A DNA stretch of 64,000 bases from Malus domestica (taxonomy: Eukaryota > Streptophyta > Magnoliopsida > Rosales > Rosaceae), in the NCBI RefSeq assembly GCF_042453785.1, contig NC_091674.1:23514001-23578000 (forward strand). The letters run 5' to 3'. This document shows positions 24,028 through 35,404 of the stretch, one piece after another; the first letter of the stretch is position 1; the number at the start of each line of letters is the position of its first letter. The translations under genes and the position numbers were made by a program. The notes beneath the pieces are model-generated. The model was not told the origin of the DNA and ran no database searches. It saw only the letters and a program-made list of their open reading frames with translations.

Positions 24028-27000
24028 TCACGATTTAGGCTTAAGAGGATATATGGTATCAAACACAACTCCTGCGAAAATATGCCGTACTTCTGGCAGG
24101 GCTCCCTGAGCTAACGACTCGTAATCAACCTTGCTGCCCTGCCTCGGGATGAATCCACTCTCTGCGCCCGACGTTAAGCAGCTAAAAATCCGGCAGACTC
24201 TCAAAGATAACCCCCATGGGATAAGTACCTGCGATTTGAGATTAAATCAAATAAGGCGTGCCCTTTGCAGTTTCTCAGTAAATGAGAAGAAGAGTTACCA
24301 TATCAGCATGCAACTTCATCAGGATAAGAAAAATAAAAGGAAGCCCTCACCAGATCCGAATCTGGTGCTTGTGGGTACCCTGCCATTGCCTGAGAGACTA
24401 TTTGCTCATCAGTCATATTATTGAGGGCACATGTAAGAGATGCTGCGAGATTCTTAACTTCATCTCTCAATGCTCGAGGGTTCAAATTCTGACTTTCTAA
24501 TAATTCGTGGAAGCCAACAGCATGTACTTTAGTGACTTTCTTGGCTATGCTTACTGCAACATATCTCCACCATTGTGAATTGCAAGGCTAAGTGCAGCAA
24601 CCACCAACGGATCCCAAGGTTGTTCGGATAGTGCATTGTGGAATGCTAAGATTGCAACCCTGGAAGTGTAAACCTGTGCTGAGTCTCATTTGGTCCAAAT
24701 TGTAATGAGCTTGAAAGAATATCCTAAAATGTCTAATATACAAGAGAATATGCAATTTAATATGCTTAGACCACTCAGACCCAAAAGAAAAAGGAGCAAA
24801 CAAATTACGAAGAACTAAGATGAAATGGCAAGAATAAGGCTCCATAGATCTAATTCCAGGCAGAGCTCATACCGTGCAAGTATAAACAATTAAATGATTT
24901 CAATGTTTTATCTTTCCAATTTCCTGCTATTAATGACATATGCAAACAAATAAGCATTCTGTTTTTTAGAACATCTTACCATAAGCTACTGTGGCATGGC
25001 TTGTCACGCGAAAGAAGTTTATCCAAGTTAGAAAAAAGGGACTGCATGTGGAAAGCCAAAGAATTAATGAAATCATGCCCTTTAAGGCAACGCCTCTTCA
25101 AACTATAATCACTAATGAATAAGCATGTAACAAGTAACTGAATGATTAAACAACGATAATTACCAAAAGCATGTTAGTTCTTTTGTCGCGTCTACGAAAA
25201 CCATGGCGAACAAAATATGCTGCCTGCAAGATGATACCGTATTAGAACTAATTGTACTGTGTGTGGACAAGTAGAAAGTTTATTATGAGACCCGTACCTG
25301 GATAGGAAGAAGTAGTTCTAGGAGTCCAAATTTCCATAATAACCTTAAAGAGGCTTCAGCATAACCATACGCTAGCATGTAGTTCATTTCCATGAGAAGC
25401 CTTCCCTAAAGCATGAAGTAATGAGAAAGTAACTCAAAACTCTACAACATTAAGTGAAAATGAAAGTCAAAGAGCTCTTGGAATACCTTATCAAGCCTAA
25501 GAATTGAATAAGATAAACCATTAACAGAATGAACTGTTTCCTTGGAAATACAAAATCCTAAACGGGCAGCAATTCTTATTGCACGTAGAATGCAAGCTGC
25601 AGAAAATGCAGAATCTGATTTTAGCATCTCCATAAACATGATAAAGCGTTTGCCAAGTGACTGCATTTAGCATCTCCACAAACTGCATTTAGCAATACCC
25701 ATGTATACATACACAAAACAAATCAAACTGCAACTACAAACTCACCACAATCCTCTCGAAAAGAAGTACTTGCAGGTATCACGGTTTGGACCTAGGCCCA
25801 AAGAAGATGATGTGAGGACAATGTATTTGCCATCTAGGCTAAAATAATTTAAGAAACCACAACTGCTAAGAATACAAGCACACTTTAGCTTTTCTAATAT
25901 CTTCAATGCCTTCCATGTAGTCGTACACTATCCTTGCATAAGGATCAAACATCAACCTGCAAAAGACAAAAAGGAAGACTATAAGAAATAAAACGAAGGA
26001 AGAGTTTTAAGTGCCAACTTTCAAGTTAAAAGGATTTTATTAGCAACCCATTAATTGTAAAGTCACGCTGCGAACAATTCCTCCAACGCATATAATCCTT
26101 GTCATCACAGTGATTTGGTTTCCTGAAATCACTACTTAAGTTTCGGCCAGACTTTCATGCGGAGATGCTAAAACTTGAGACCTGATATGAGTGCAAAATT
26201 AACATGACATTAGAACAACGTGCATAGATGAGTGTGTTGTGCCCGTGTGCTAATGTACAAGGAACTTCATGGTATTTGAGTACGAAATTATAGCCCTCCC
26301 AACGCATTAGATTAATAGTTCATTATTAGTTTAAAAATAGCTTAGAATTACAACAAAAACAAACCTCAATAACTGTATCACCAATGTGCACATGACATAT
26401 AGGAAACCGCTTGCCAACTATTTCACACCAAGAAAATGTTCTTGTCACCTGAAAATATCATCTGCAGATACTACAAGCTGGAAACAACTTACGATATCGA
26501 CAACTAGATAACATTAAAGTAAAAAATTCAGAGCAAAACCTCCTTCAGTTCAGCTGAAGTTATTATGTCGAAGTCCTTTGGCGTACGGTTCAATATAAGA
26601 TCCCTTACACAACCTCCTACAAGGTATACCTCATATCCTACAATAGAATAAGAACCACATTAATAATACAAAGTTACAAACCAATTTCAAACTAGATCAC
26701 CATCAAAACGTTATATTAACACGCACCCTTTCGCTTTAGCCCATTAAGAACTTTTCGGGTAGGCTTGTCGATCATTGAAGTAGTAATGCCAAGTTCTTTG
26801 GAATTCAGCTTCTTCCACACCGGCGCCTTAACATTTTCTACACCCCCAAAAATTCAAAGCAAAAGTTAAGATAAATAAATTAAAAAAAGAACCATTTATA
26901 GGCTCCAAACCACAAAACCCAAATCACAGGCATGAAAATTAAATGGAAGAATCGAAACTTGCTTCTTCCATTGGCAGAATTACTGCTTTTGTTGTCCTTA

Positions 27001-27309
27001 AACAGGCCCCCCGGTTCATCAAGAGCTTCCATGGCGGCGACTAAGTTCAATTGCACCTGAAATTGATTGAAACGAAAGGCTCATAAAGCAACTCACATAT
27101 ATATACATGTATATGTGTGTGTGTGTATATACACACATATATTTGACAGATGCAGGTGTGAAATTACCTTGCCGATGCAGTGAAACGGAGGAGTACGGAG
27201 GCAGAAATGGGGCCGGCAAGCGATTCCGAAGCTCGAAATTACCATTATCCGAGTTGATTAATTCACCGAGTGGGGTTTTAGGGATTTGGATTGCAGAGCT
27301 TAAACCCAA
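24028..27309 (-). pseudogene. Broken bacterial-type poly(A) polymerase / tRNA nucleotidyltransferase family gene
   Basis: Fourteen exons can be placed on the minus strand: 27168-27309, 26963-27040, 26727-26837, 26540-26637, 26365-26448, 26048-26181, 25884-25956, 25746-25791, 25487-25596, 25298-25405, 25164-25223, 24980-25041, 24351-24659 and 24028-24228. Motifs of the class II nucleotidyltransferase family are present: VYLVGGCVRDLIL and the metal-binding pair in PKDFDIIT (exon 4), CEIVGKRFPICHVH, RWRNCSQRDFTING, FDPYARIVYDYMEG and LRAIRIAARLGF. The N-terminus (MGLSSAIQIPKTPLGEL) could be an organelle targeting peptide, and an internal Met at 27031-27033 could give a shorter form. The frame is broken twice. 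A TGA at 26155-26157 stands where relatives appear to have Arg. A net loss equal to -4 near 24553 gives an immediate TAA. Exon 2 ends with a GC donor. It is a recent pseudogene or a null allele. The family match is from memory. Confidence 0.82.
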
Positions 27310-27352
27310 TTGTTAGGGTTTTAGAGTCCAAACGGACTGATCGTCTGCGCTC

Positions 27353-27524
27353 CCATTTCGGTGCCCTCGTCCGTCCCCTTCTTGTGGTCACAATTAAACC
27401 ACGTCAATATTTTATATTATTTTTTTATAAAAATAATAAAACAAAAATAAATAATAATATAAAATGTTGACGTGGTTTAACTGTGACCACACAAACAGAG
27501 AGCACGAAGAGGACACCAAAATGG
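27353..27524. mobile_element. MITE-like inverted repeat, family B core
   Basis: This is an almost perfect hairpin. CATTTCGGTGCCCTCGTCC and AAACCACGTCAA on the left mirror TTGACGTGGTTT and CGAAGAGGACACCAAAATG on the right, around an AT-rich centre. It shares the ATAAAATGTTGACGTGGTTT core with 3132-3294 and 53775-53953. No clear target duplication. It sits immediately upstream of the nucleotidyltransferase start. Confidence 0.65.
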
Positions 27525-29060
27525 AAGGGCAGACAATCCAAGTCCTTAGAAAACAGGGACAGAAGTCAGAGAGACTCACTGGAAATGTTTTAGACACATG
27601 TGAAGTGAACTGTGATGATTCAAGTTGGATTAGCTTGGGCTACATGTGAACTGTCTTGGGTACGTTAGTTGTAACGGGTTTAGCCCATGTTCTTGTTGTA
27701 GCCAGGAGGACTTACGTCGAAATACAAAAATAACTTGTGGTACTTGTTACTACGATTCAGTGGTATTTTTTTTATTTGCAAGTAAGAGATCTTATTATCA
27801 ATTCTCCCTAAAATAAAATATGAACCAAACTATAATCCATTGTGAGACTTACATACTCTCTCACCTCATATTGTAGATAATATCGTATGTATTAAAAAAA
27901 AAGGGGCACGGTCTGGATTGGATCAGTGTTTCCGCAAAACCGCAACCCAACAAATTACAATATAACATTTTAGTTTGGCTCAGTTTTAACAAATATCTAA
28001 AAAGTATATCTAACCATCTGACGATGATGATGGTACTAAGTACTTATTTAAGTACCATAGCTGGTCCCAATTTTAATTATTGTTTTTCATTTTTCTAAAG
28101 CTTAGTTAGTTGGACTGGGTTGGTATACATGTCCAACACAAATTAACCAATTCAATTTTGTGGCAACTACAAACTCAAACGTGGACCCAAATTTAGAGAA
28201 AAAGGGTTGCATTGAGCCCTCATCTTAGGAGCCCATGAGGCATTTAACCGCCGATGTTGATGGGGATTTCCGATTAGAGTACTTTGGATGCATGGATACA
28301 GTAATAAAAATTACACATCCTAGTATATATTTGTACGCCTCAACTCTTCACTTACAAGTAAAGAAGAATTATACTATGCCATATTGCTACATGTTGCTAA
28401 GTGTGAGTTATATGCTCCTAGAAATTTATCTTACGTCGGTAAAATAGTCAATAATAATAAAATAAACAATGATAAAACTAGCCGTAGCCATCGTTGAATA
28501 GGTACCAACTAATTGAGCAATCAAATTGTAGTCTGGTAGGAGCAAAAAAAAGTAGAAAACATGATTGAAAGTTGGAACAGGATAAGAAAGAAGAAGAAAA
28601 ACTAAAAGCCAAATTAGGTGGAGGAAAAAGATAGGTGTAAACATTGCGATGTTACACAAAAGATAGAAGGGCAAGCAACAACCGCAAATATAACGATGTT
28701 ACGTGCTTACTGTATTCGGCTGCATGCATGCATGCATGCATTGCTTTCACTGCAAAACGTCAATATACGAACATCTTTTTAATTCAAGATTTTCAGATCA
28801 GTTTTTTTCTTTAATTTTTTATGGGAGAAGTTTGTCAACAGGCCACAGTCCAATATCTGTTTAGCGGACACAGTATACTTCTCTCATGCAATGTCAAATT
28901 TATGTATGCAATTTGCAGGAAGTTTCGCAGAAGAACACATCAGTTTGATCAACTTGGATCGATCGACGTTGTTGTGTCTTGGAAATAAATTTTGCTTTTA
29001 CATCCCGCATCATAAAATCGAACTGATCCAAGATATGACGCACAAGTTTATGTGAAAATT
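27525..29060. other. Intergenic DNA, no gene seen
   Basis: AT-rich, with only short random frames. A (TGCA)n run (GCATGCATGCATGCATGCA) lies at 28722-28741. Nothing else is recognised. Confidence 0.5.
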
Positions 29061-29264
29061 CAATCTGCTGTGTCCAAAGAAAATTAATTTGGACTTGACC
29101 CTTGACTGACATTACAAATCGTATCTCTAATAGAAGTCGGATCTACTTATATGACAATCAGATGTCGCAATCTCCATGCACGCCCGTATCTAAATAGATA
29201 CTAATCATATAGAAGTCAGTCAAGGGTCAAGTCCAAATTAATTTTCTTTGGACACAACAGATTG
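29061..29264. repeat. 50-bp inverted repeat with 104-bp loop
   Basis: Arms at 29061-29110 and 29215-29264 match with one visible mismatch. The arm includes CCAAAGAAAATTAATTTGG and ACTTGACCCTTGACTGAC. It could be a relic of a foldback element or a hairpin RNA source; no mature small RNA can be assigned. Confidence 0.75.
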
Positions 29265-29629
29265 AATATTAGGTGCCTCAGTTATTTTATAGACTAAACA
29301 TCTATGCCTTTTAGAGACTTGATTAAACTCTTCATCATTTTGGTGTCACATATATTAGAATTAATCATTTTTATACCAAAATTACATGACCTACCACTAC
29401 CCCATATTTCTTAATCTCACGCCAAAAAAATGCACAACATATTGAACCAAACTTCCTATAATCTAGCATTTTGAGTACCCTCTCCCCCTTTGGAGATAAT
29501 TGTAAACAAAAAAACCCTAGTTAAATACAATTTATTTTCATAATACTTCCTACAATTGAGCAATGAGTATCTCCGATTTAATATATTATTCCCAAAAAGG
29601 TTGAAATATTTTTAAATCTCACTAAATCA

Positions 29630-29870
29630 AACGTACCTTTTATCAATACATTAAGAGAAAATAGGACTAACAACAAAATAAATGTACCAATATATAATGT
29701 GTATGCAATCGAATGTACCAAAATCAAAAGTAATGTACCAACATTAAGAGAAAATAGGACTAACAATAATATAAATGTACCAATATCAACAATATGTACC
29801 AAATCAAACGTACCAAAACCGCAAATAAACGTATCAATCAATGTTTTTTACAAATTCAAATGTACCTAAC
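29630..29870. repeat. Degenerate AATGTACCAA-type repeat
   Basis: Motifs AAATGTACCAATAT and AAATCAAACGTACC recur irregularly. A longer unit, AAGAGAAAATAGGACTAACA, appears at about 29653 and 29746. It is AT-rich and non-coding. Confidence 0.65.
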
Positions 29871-30622
29871 GGCAATATACACATAATATGTCGTACCTAA
29901 TAATAGTTTGTCAACAACTATAAGTAAAAAAAAAAAAGCAAAGAAAAATAGTTTGACAAAAAAAATATGAAAAAATGACACAGTGCTTTTTATGTTGGAT
30001 CACCAACCATTTGGAAAAAAAAATAATAAAACGAACCATTTGAAAAAAAGTGATAATATTTAATGTTTGTTGAACAAAAAAAATTATTTTGATCGAAAAA
30101 TTATATTTGGAAAAGAGACAATAGAGTTAATAACTAATATCCCACTAAATAAGGGGGGGAAAAAGCATCAAAAACCTAAGAGGATAAATTTAAAAATTAA
30201 TTATTAACATTTTATTTTAAGAAAATACAATAATGATGTGTAATTTAATTTAATAGAAAATGGTGAGGTGTATATTGGTCAAATTACTTTAATCAAATTT
30301 TAAAAAGACACAAATGTAATGTTTAGTCTAAAAGATATAAAAAAGTTGTAGGAAATTTTAATTTAAAATAGAAATTATTTTACGTTTGACTTGGACAATA
30401 AGTGTTAATGTGGACAAGTGGCCACCCTCCTAATTAAGTTTCAGTGTACTGCTAACAAATCAGGTTGACAAAATTGCACATGAAATAGCTAGCTTGCGTC
30501 CAATTAACTGCGTACTATCTCAACACGTTTAGTAATATTTAGTGGACAAGATTTCAAAGAAGATAGTCATTCAGGTCCTTGACTTGTCCAATACAGTCCA
30601 CAGATAGAGTCATGAACTAACA
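29871..30622. other. AT-rich intergenic DNA, no gene seen
   Basis: Low-complexity A-rich sequence without a supported gene. Confidence 0.5.
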
Positions 30623-30741
30623 TATATAAGAGCCGGAGAAGATGCGTGCCGACACTACATTATAAGTTGATTAGCTATATATATATAAGAGCCGGAGAAG
30701 ATGCGTGCCGACACTACATTATAAGTTGATTAGCTATATAT
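30623..30741 (+). repeat. Perfect tandem duplication, 59-bp unit
   Basis: Two consecutive copies of a unit run from TATATAAGAGCCGGAGAAGA through TGATTAGCTATATA, with period 59. Identity appears complete, implying a recent duplication or replication slippage. It lies just outside the left LTR of the element at 30758. Confidence 0.9.
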
Positions 30742-30757
30742 ACAAGTAAGAGAAGAT

Positions 30758-31337
30758 TGTGGATGCAAATTTCTGCCTTATTCTTTTTGGATTGCACCTA
30801 CAAAACAATTAACATATCAGGTCAAGGTTAAGAGTCTCACAGGCCCACGATGAATGGGAGAAGGCATTGGCCGAATAACCTCTAATGCCAAAGTTAGAAT
30901 TTTGAGGGAAAATTGTTTGGAGAATTTTGCAAGAGGATTCAACCTAGGTTTTTGGAGAAAATGGGATGGTATTTATAGGGTGTGGCCGGGCCCTTTGGGA
31001 GAGATGAGAACCGGTCACTTTAGTGGTTTTTTGGGTGTAATTTACAATTAATTAGTTAATTAATAAATTAATTGAGTAATAAATCAATTAATTAGCCAAT
31101 TAATATAATTTGAAAGAAATAATTTGGGAGTTACCTTGTGGGGAGGATTTGATGATGATGGATGAAATAGGTTTTGAATAAATACCTATTTTGATCACTT
31201 TTGACCTTGATTGAGTCATGATTGTCCGCTGTTTGTGCATATGAGTTCCGATATGCCTCGAGGGTAATTATGTCTTTTTCTTTTACCCAAGAATCCACGT
31301 GTAGCCTCCATATTTTTCTCGATTATTTTTTGCTCCA
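30758..31337 (-). repeat. 3-prime LTR of the 30758-35220 element
   Basis: This 580-bp LTR closely resembles 34629-35220. Both contain a GGTATTTATAGGG TATA-like segment and a block of repeated AATTAATTAGTTAATTAATA. Confidence 0.87.
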
Positions 31338-32045
31338 CAAATGCCCCTACACCAGTTGGGCTGCTCGCAGGAAAGGGCAATAGGTGTAAAGATCTCCAAC
31401 TTTGATGTAGATTCTCACTTGGACTTGGAATTATATTCTTCCAGGAAAGGGAAATAAATCGCATCTAAAACCTATTTAAGCCTACCTTAAGTAGGGGATT
31501 AAATCAACTTCGGAAGGCAATTATTTGTCCATACAAGAAAGAGAGAAAACTAGGGGATATTTGTTCCACCTCCCCTAGCACTTTTCTTTGCTTTCCCGTT
31601 GCAAAGAACTGTCTTCCATTGATTTCTTTGTCTTTTCCACCTCCCCTAGCAATTCTCCTTATCTTCTTCTTGGGTGGTGCTACCACGGGGCAGCCGTCGG
31701 GGTGGTACGACACATCGGTTGGCAGGGGCCAGGAGTCGGCTTGGCATAGGCCAAGGAGGTGGTGTGGCAAGGGTCATTGCTTGTGCTACTCGGCTTAACT
31801 GAAGTAAAAAACTGGCTCTGTGAGGGCTGAGGAAGTGGCGTGGCATAGGCCATAGTTTGGGTTGCGTTGTCTAGGCACCAAAAATGAGAAAACTGCTTGA
31901 GTTTGATTTCTCAACTGCCGTAGATGGAGCAGCCAAGGATGTAGCTGCTGAAGATGAAATGTTGGATGAGTGAACTATTGAGTGCAAAGTGGCTGCTGCC
32001 CCCTGTTCATTTACTGCCTAGTTTATCTTCAAGCATTTGATCTTT

Positions 32046-32360
32046 TGAGCTATGTGGCCTTCTCGCACTAGAGAGCTTACCCATATGGGTGTCGGAGAAT
32101 TAGTTTACCCTCTCATACTTGAGAGCTTACCTATATGGGTGTTGGGGAATTGGATTACCATCTCGCACTGGAAAGCAATTAGTTTATCCTCTCGCACTGG
32201 GGAGCAGACCCGAATGGGTATGAGGAATTAGTTTACCCTCTAACATTGGAGAACAATTAGTTTGTTCTCTTGGATTGGAGAGTAGACCCGGATGGGTGTT
32301 GGAGAATTAGTGTCCCTTTTCGTACTGGAAAGTAATTAGTTTACCTTCTCGCATAGAAGA
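32046..32360. repeat. Degenerate tandem repeat, unit about 55-65 bp
   Basis: Repeated modules read CTCTCGCACTGGAGAGC, ACCCGAATGGGTGT and GGAGAATTAGTTTACC, five or six times with drift. They lie inside the LTR element. No coding sense is apparent. Confidence 0.8.
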
Positions 32361-32424
32361 GCATGGAAGTCGTTGTCGTGAGTGCAGCTGAGAAAAGCTG
32401 GACTGCTGGACAACTGAATAATCC

Positions 32425-32660
32425 TCAGCATGCGATGTCTTGTTTGGCGATCTGCTTGACACTTCGAACTGCTTGTGGAACCCGCATAAGGGTGTAAGTA
32501 GGAAGCGCATCGAGCTGCTCCTGAACTTTCTTCAAGTATTGCGCCATTGTTAGATGTTTCGTTATGTGCCCTTTTGAGGCTTGGTTGGTGATCAACCAAG
32601 AATCTGAATGGATTGCAAGCTTTTTCACCGCTAAATCTTTTGCTAGCAAGGGCTGCTAAT
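32425..32660 (-). pseudogene. RNase H fragment of the LTR element
   Basis: The minus-strand frame reads LAKDLAVKKLAIHSDSWLIT followed by TMAQYLKKVQEQLDALPTYT. This resembles the second half of the gypsy RNase H domain, with the IHSDS motif carrying a catalytic Asp. The preceding frame (32650-32734) supplies ASNGRAYDKALLAALA after a frameshift. Reverse transcriptase is absent. Confidence 0.7.
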
Positions 32661-32897
32661 AAAGCCTTGTCATATGCTCTGCCATTGGATGCTTTGAAGT
32701 TTGGAGTGCCATAGGCTTGGTTGACGAGAGCCACAGGGCAAGATCAACTAAGATCGGCACAGTTAGAAGCCATAGTGATAGATCAAGGGCTGCCGAGAGC
32801 CGTGGAGTAGGTAGGCACAGCTGTGAACGCAGAGCTAAGGCTGGCTTGGGCCAGGTTGTGTGCAGCAAGAGAAATTGGACCACTGGGTCCATGATGC

Positions 32898-33167
32898 TCA
32901 GTTACTGGTGATGTGGTGCTTTAGTATTAAAGCGTCTGGAATGTTGAGAACAAGGCATGCCCCTGGTTCTTGGTAGTTGGGCTGGTGTGTCATTCTGGTA
33001 GTCTTCTGCTCGATCTTGTAAATAAAATGTAACCCGCTTATGTTGGTCATGTCCCGTTGTAGTGCCTCATCAGTGTCCTCGTTGCGTTGGAAATCGCGCA
33101 ATCGCTCAGTCATGAGCCTCTTTACTTCTTCCTGAATTTGCCTTTGTCGGGGTAGCGGAGCTCTCAT
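32898..33167 (-). pseudogene. Possible gag N-terminal remnant
   Basis: The minus-strand frame includes RQIQEEVKRLMTERLRDFQR and later NYQEPGACLVLNIP. Charged, helix-prone composition resembles gag leader regions of gypsy elements. Assignment is tentative. Confidence 0.35.
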
Positions 33168-34628
33168 CTGCCCTTGGTTGTGACCTGCTAGTTTAGGTTG
33201 TTCTTCCTTATGCTACGGTTGCGGCTTATATGGTATGTTCCTCACAAACCAGCGAATTACTCACAGGTTGCCGGTTGAACTTAAGCTGGATTAAGTGACT
33301 TTCTCTCCGTCCATCGTGTTGCCTACTCCAATGTGAGGTGGATAATGCTCCTTGCTGGCCTAGCCACGAATGAACACTTTACCTGGAAGGTTGCTCATTG
33401 TTGATTGTCGGAGTGTGGCCCCAACCATGAATGTAAGTTCGTCCGTGGGCCTAACCTAGAGTGATCGCTCCTCTACGCACTAAGATGAGAGTAAACGCTA
33501 TCTTGAGGGCCCAGTCGGGAATGTACACTGCCCGAACGTTCGGTTCGTGACTGGTCGAGTAGATGCTTACCAGGACGCTGCTGGAGAGGTTCACCGTCTG
33601 CCCTTGTCCTACTTCGGGACACCTTGTCTAGGGCACGTTGCAAGAGCTGATTCACTAAGGTAGTATGCTGCGCGGGGGCATTTGTCAACTTTATGACTTG
33701 TAGAGACAAGTGTTGTTCACCATTTTGGGTGGAAGAGCGTGGACAATATACATCTCCTTGAGTAGTGGAAATGTAATGGACTCCGGGTGCGAGATTTGAG
33801 TTGGGAGATCAAATATACGGAGAAATGAGGTGAAAATACCCTCGATTCAATCGTCGATCCAGAAATCTGAAGTCGGAACGATTGAACCGGTCTTGGACCA
33901 GTTGGGATTGCTTGGTGGGCCACAAGAGTAGTTGGGCCTTGGATTATACCGCAATAGTGGGTCGAGCAGTTGGAGTGGATTGCCCTGCGTGCGGTGCGCG
34001 TGGGCGCTGGGCTTGGGTCCGCGAAAACTAGGCTACTTATACTGCTACAGCTGGTTGGGCTTGCGCTGCTAAGGTGGTGGCTTAGGCCAGCTCGTGCTGG
34101 GCCTGGCTCAGCTGCCTTGCAGTGTGGGCTGTTGATTGGGCTGTGCACCAAGTATACGAGGCTTGGGCTTGCGCTGCTGGGGCAGCAGCTTGGGCTTGTT
34201 GCTACAAAGTGGCGTGGGCTTGGGCTCGTGGCTGCCTCGCTGCCCTGTGCTCACCGTGGGCTTACTACCATGGAGCTGGTCCACTCCCTACTGCAACGGT
34301 AATCCCCGTGGCTGCCATGGTGTTGGTGTTCCTTGATGGCAAAGTTGCTCATCTTGCCATCTTATTAAGCCTTGTGGATCGTTGTGGTGGGGCTACGTCT
34401 CGTCCTCCACCATTCGATCCGAATCTTTGAATGTAGGAAGTTCCGTTCGTCGTGGTTTCCGATTTCTAATCATTGCATTTTCTTTTATGTTTATTCAAAG
34501 AATTTCATAAAGAAAAATTCTAAGAATAAGAACGTACGAAAATCTACAAATGAACAAGAAATGAGAAACTTTGAATGCAAGAGTCTTCTTCAAGTGTGTG
34601 AATCAAACTCTCAATGAAAGCACCAATT

Positions 34629-35220
34629 TGTTGATGCAGATTTCTGCCTTCTTCTTCTTGGACAAAACTACACCTACAAAACAATTAACACCTTAGGTTA
34701 AGGTCAAGAGCCTCACGCGCCCATGATGAATGGGGGGGGCTTTGACCTAAGAACCTCCGATGCCAAATTTAGAATTTTGAGGGAAAAATGTTTAGAGAAT
34801 TTAGAGAATTTTGCAAGAGGATTCAACCTAGGTTTTTAGACAAATGGGGTGGTATTTATAGGGGTGTGGCTGGCCCCTTTGGGAGAGATAGGAACCGGCC
34901 ACTTTAGTGGTTTTTTGGGTGTCATTTACAATTAATTAGCTAATTAATAAATTAATTGAGTAATAAATCAAGTAATTAGCCACTTAATATAATTTGAAAG
35001 AAATAATTTGGGAGTTACCTTGTGGGGAAGATTTGATAAGGATTGATGAAATAGGTTTTAAATAAATGCCTATTTTGATCACTTTTAACCTTGATTGAGT
35101 CATGATTGTCCGCTGCTTGCGCGTATGAGTTCCTATATGCCTCGAGAGTAATTTTGTATTTTTAGTTACCCAAGAATCCACATGTCATCTCCATATATTT
35201 GTCGATTATTTTTTGCTCCA
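34629..35220 (-). repeat. 5-prime LTR of the 30758-35220 element
   Basis: This 592-bp LTR, read on the minus strand, begins TGGAGCAAAAAATAATCG and ends TGCATCAACA next to the PBS-like site. It differs from its partner by scattered substitutions and small indels, so the insertion is not recent. Confidence 0.87.
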
Positions 35221-35404
35221 AAGAGCTTGCATTTGGATATCTAAAACGTTGCATGCATGATGGACTACTACCTTGAAGCAGTGGCGAAGCCAGGATTTCT
35301 CGGGGGGAGGGGCGAACTTAAAAGAATGCAAGGTTAAAGAAAAATGGCAACAACTAAATATTTTTATATAGTAATGTCTTCCATAATTAATTAATACAAA
35401 CAAA

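Larger units (their letters stand above)
30758..35220 (-). mobile_element. Degenerate, internally deleted LTR retrotransposon
   Basis: Two LTRs in direct orientation (30758-31337 and 34629-35220) flank 3.3 kb. On the minus strand the element starts TGGAGCAAAAAATAATCG. The 5-prime LTR ends TGCATCAACA, followed by a PBS-like AATTGGTGCTTTCATTGAG. A GGTGTAGGGGCATTTG polypurine-like tract precedes the 3-prime LTR. Flanks AAGAT (left) and AAGAG (right) match 4 of 5. The interior has only gag-like and RNase H-like remnants plus tandem repeats, with no full polymerase. It is a non-autonomous or badly deleted gypsy-type element. Confidence 0.87.

Noticed and set aside
32046-32360. Possible CRISPR-like array
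   Set aside because: Repeats are degenerate with no distinct unique spacers, and the genome is a plant. It is a tandem repeat inside an LTR element.
33717-34430. Several 80-144-aa frames on both strands
   Set aside because: GC-rich repetitive interior of a degenerate LTR element. No known domain, and competing frames overlap fully.
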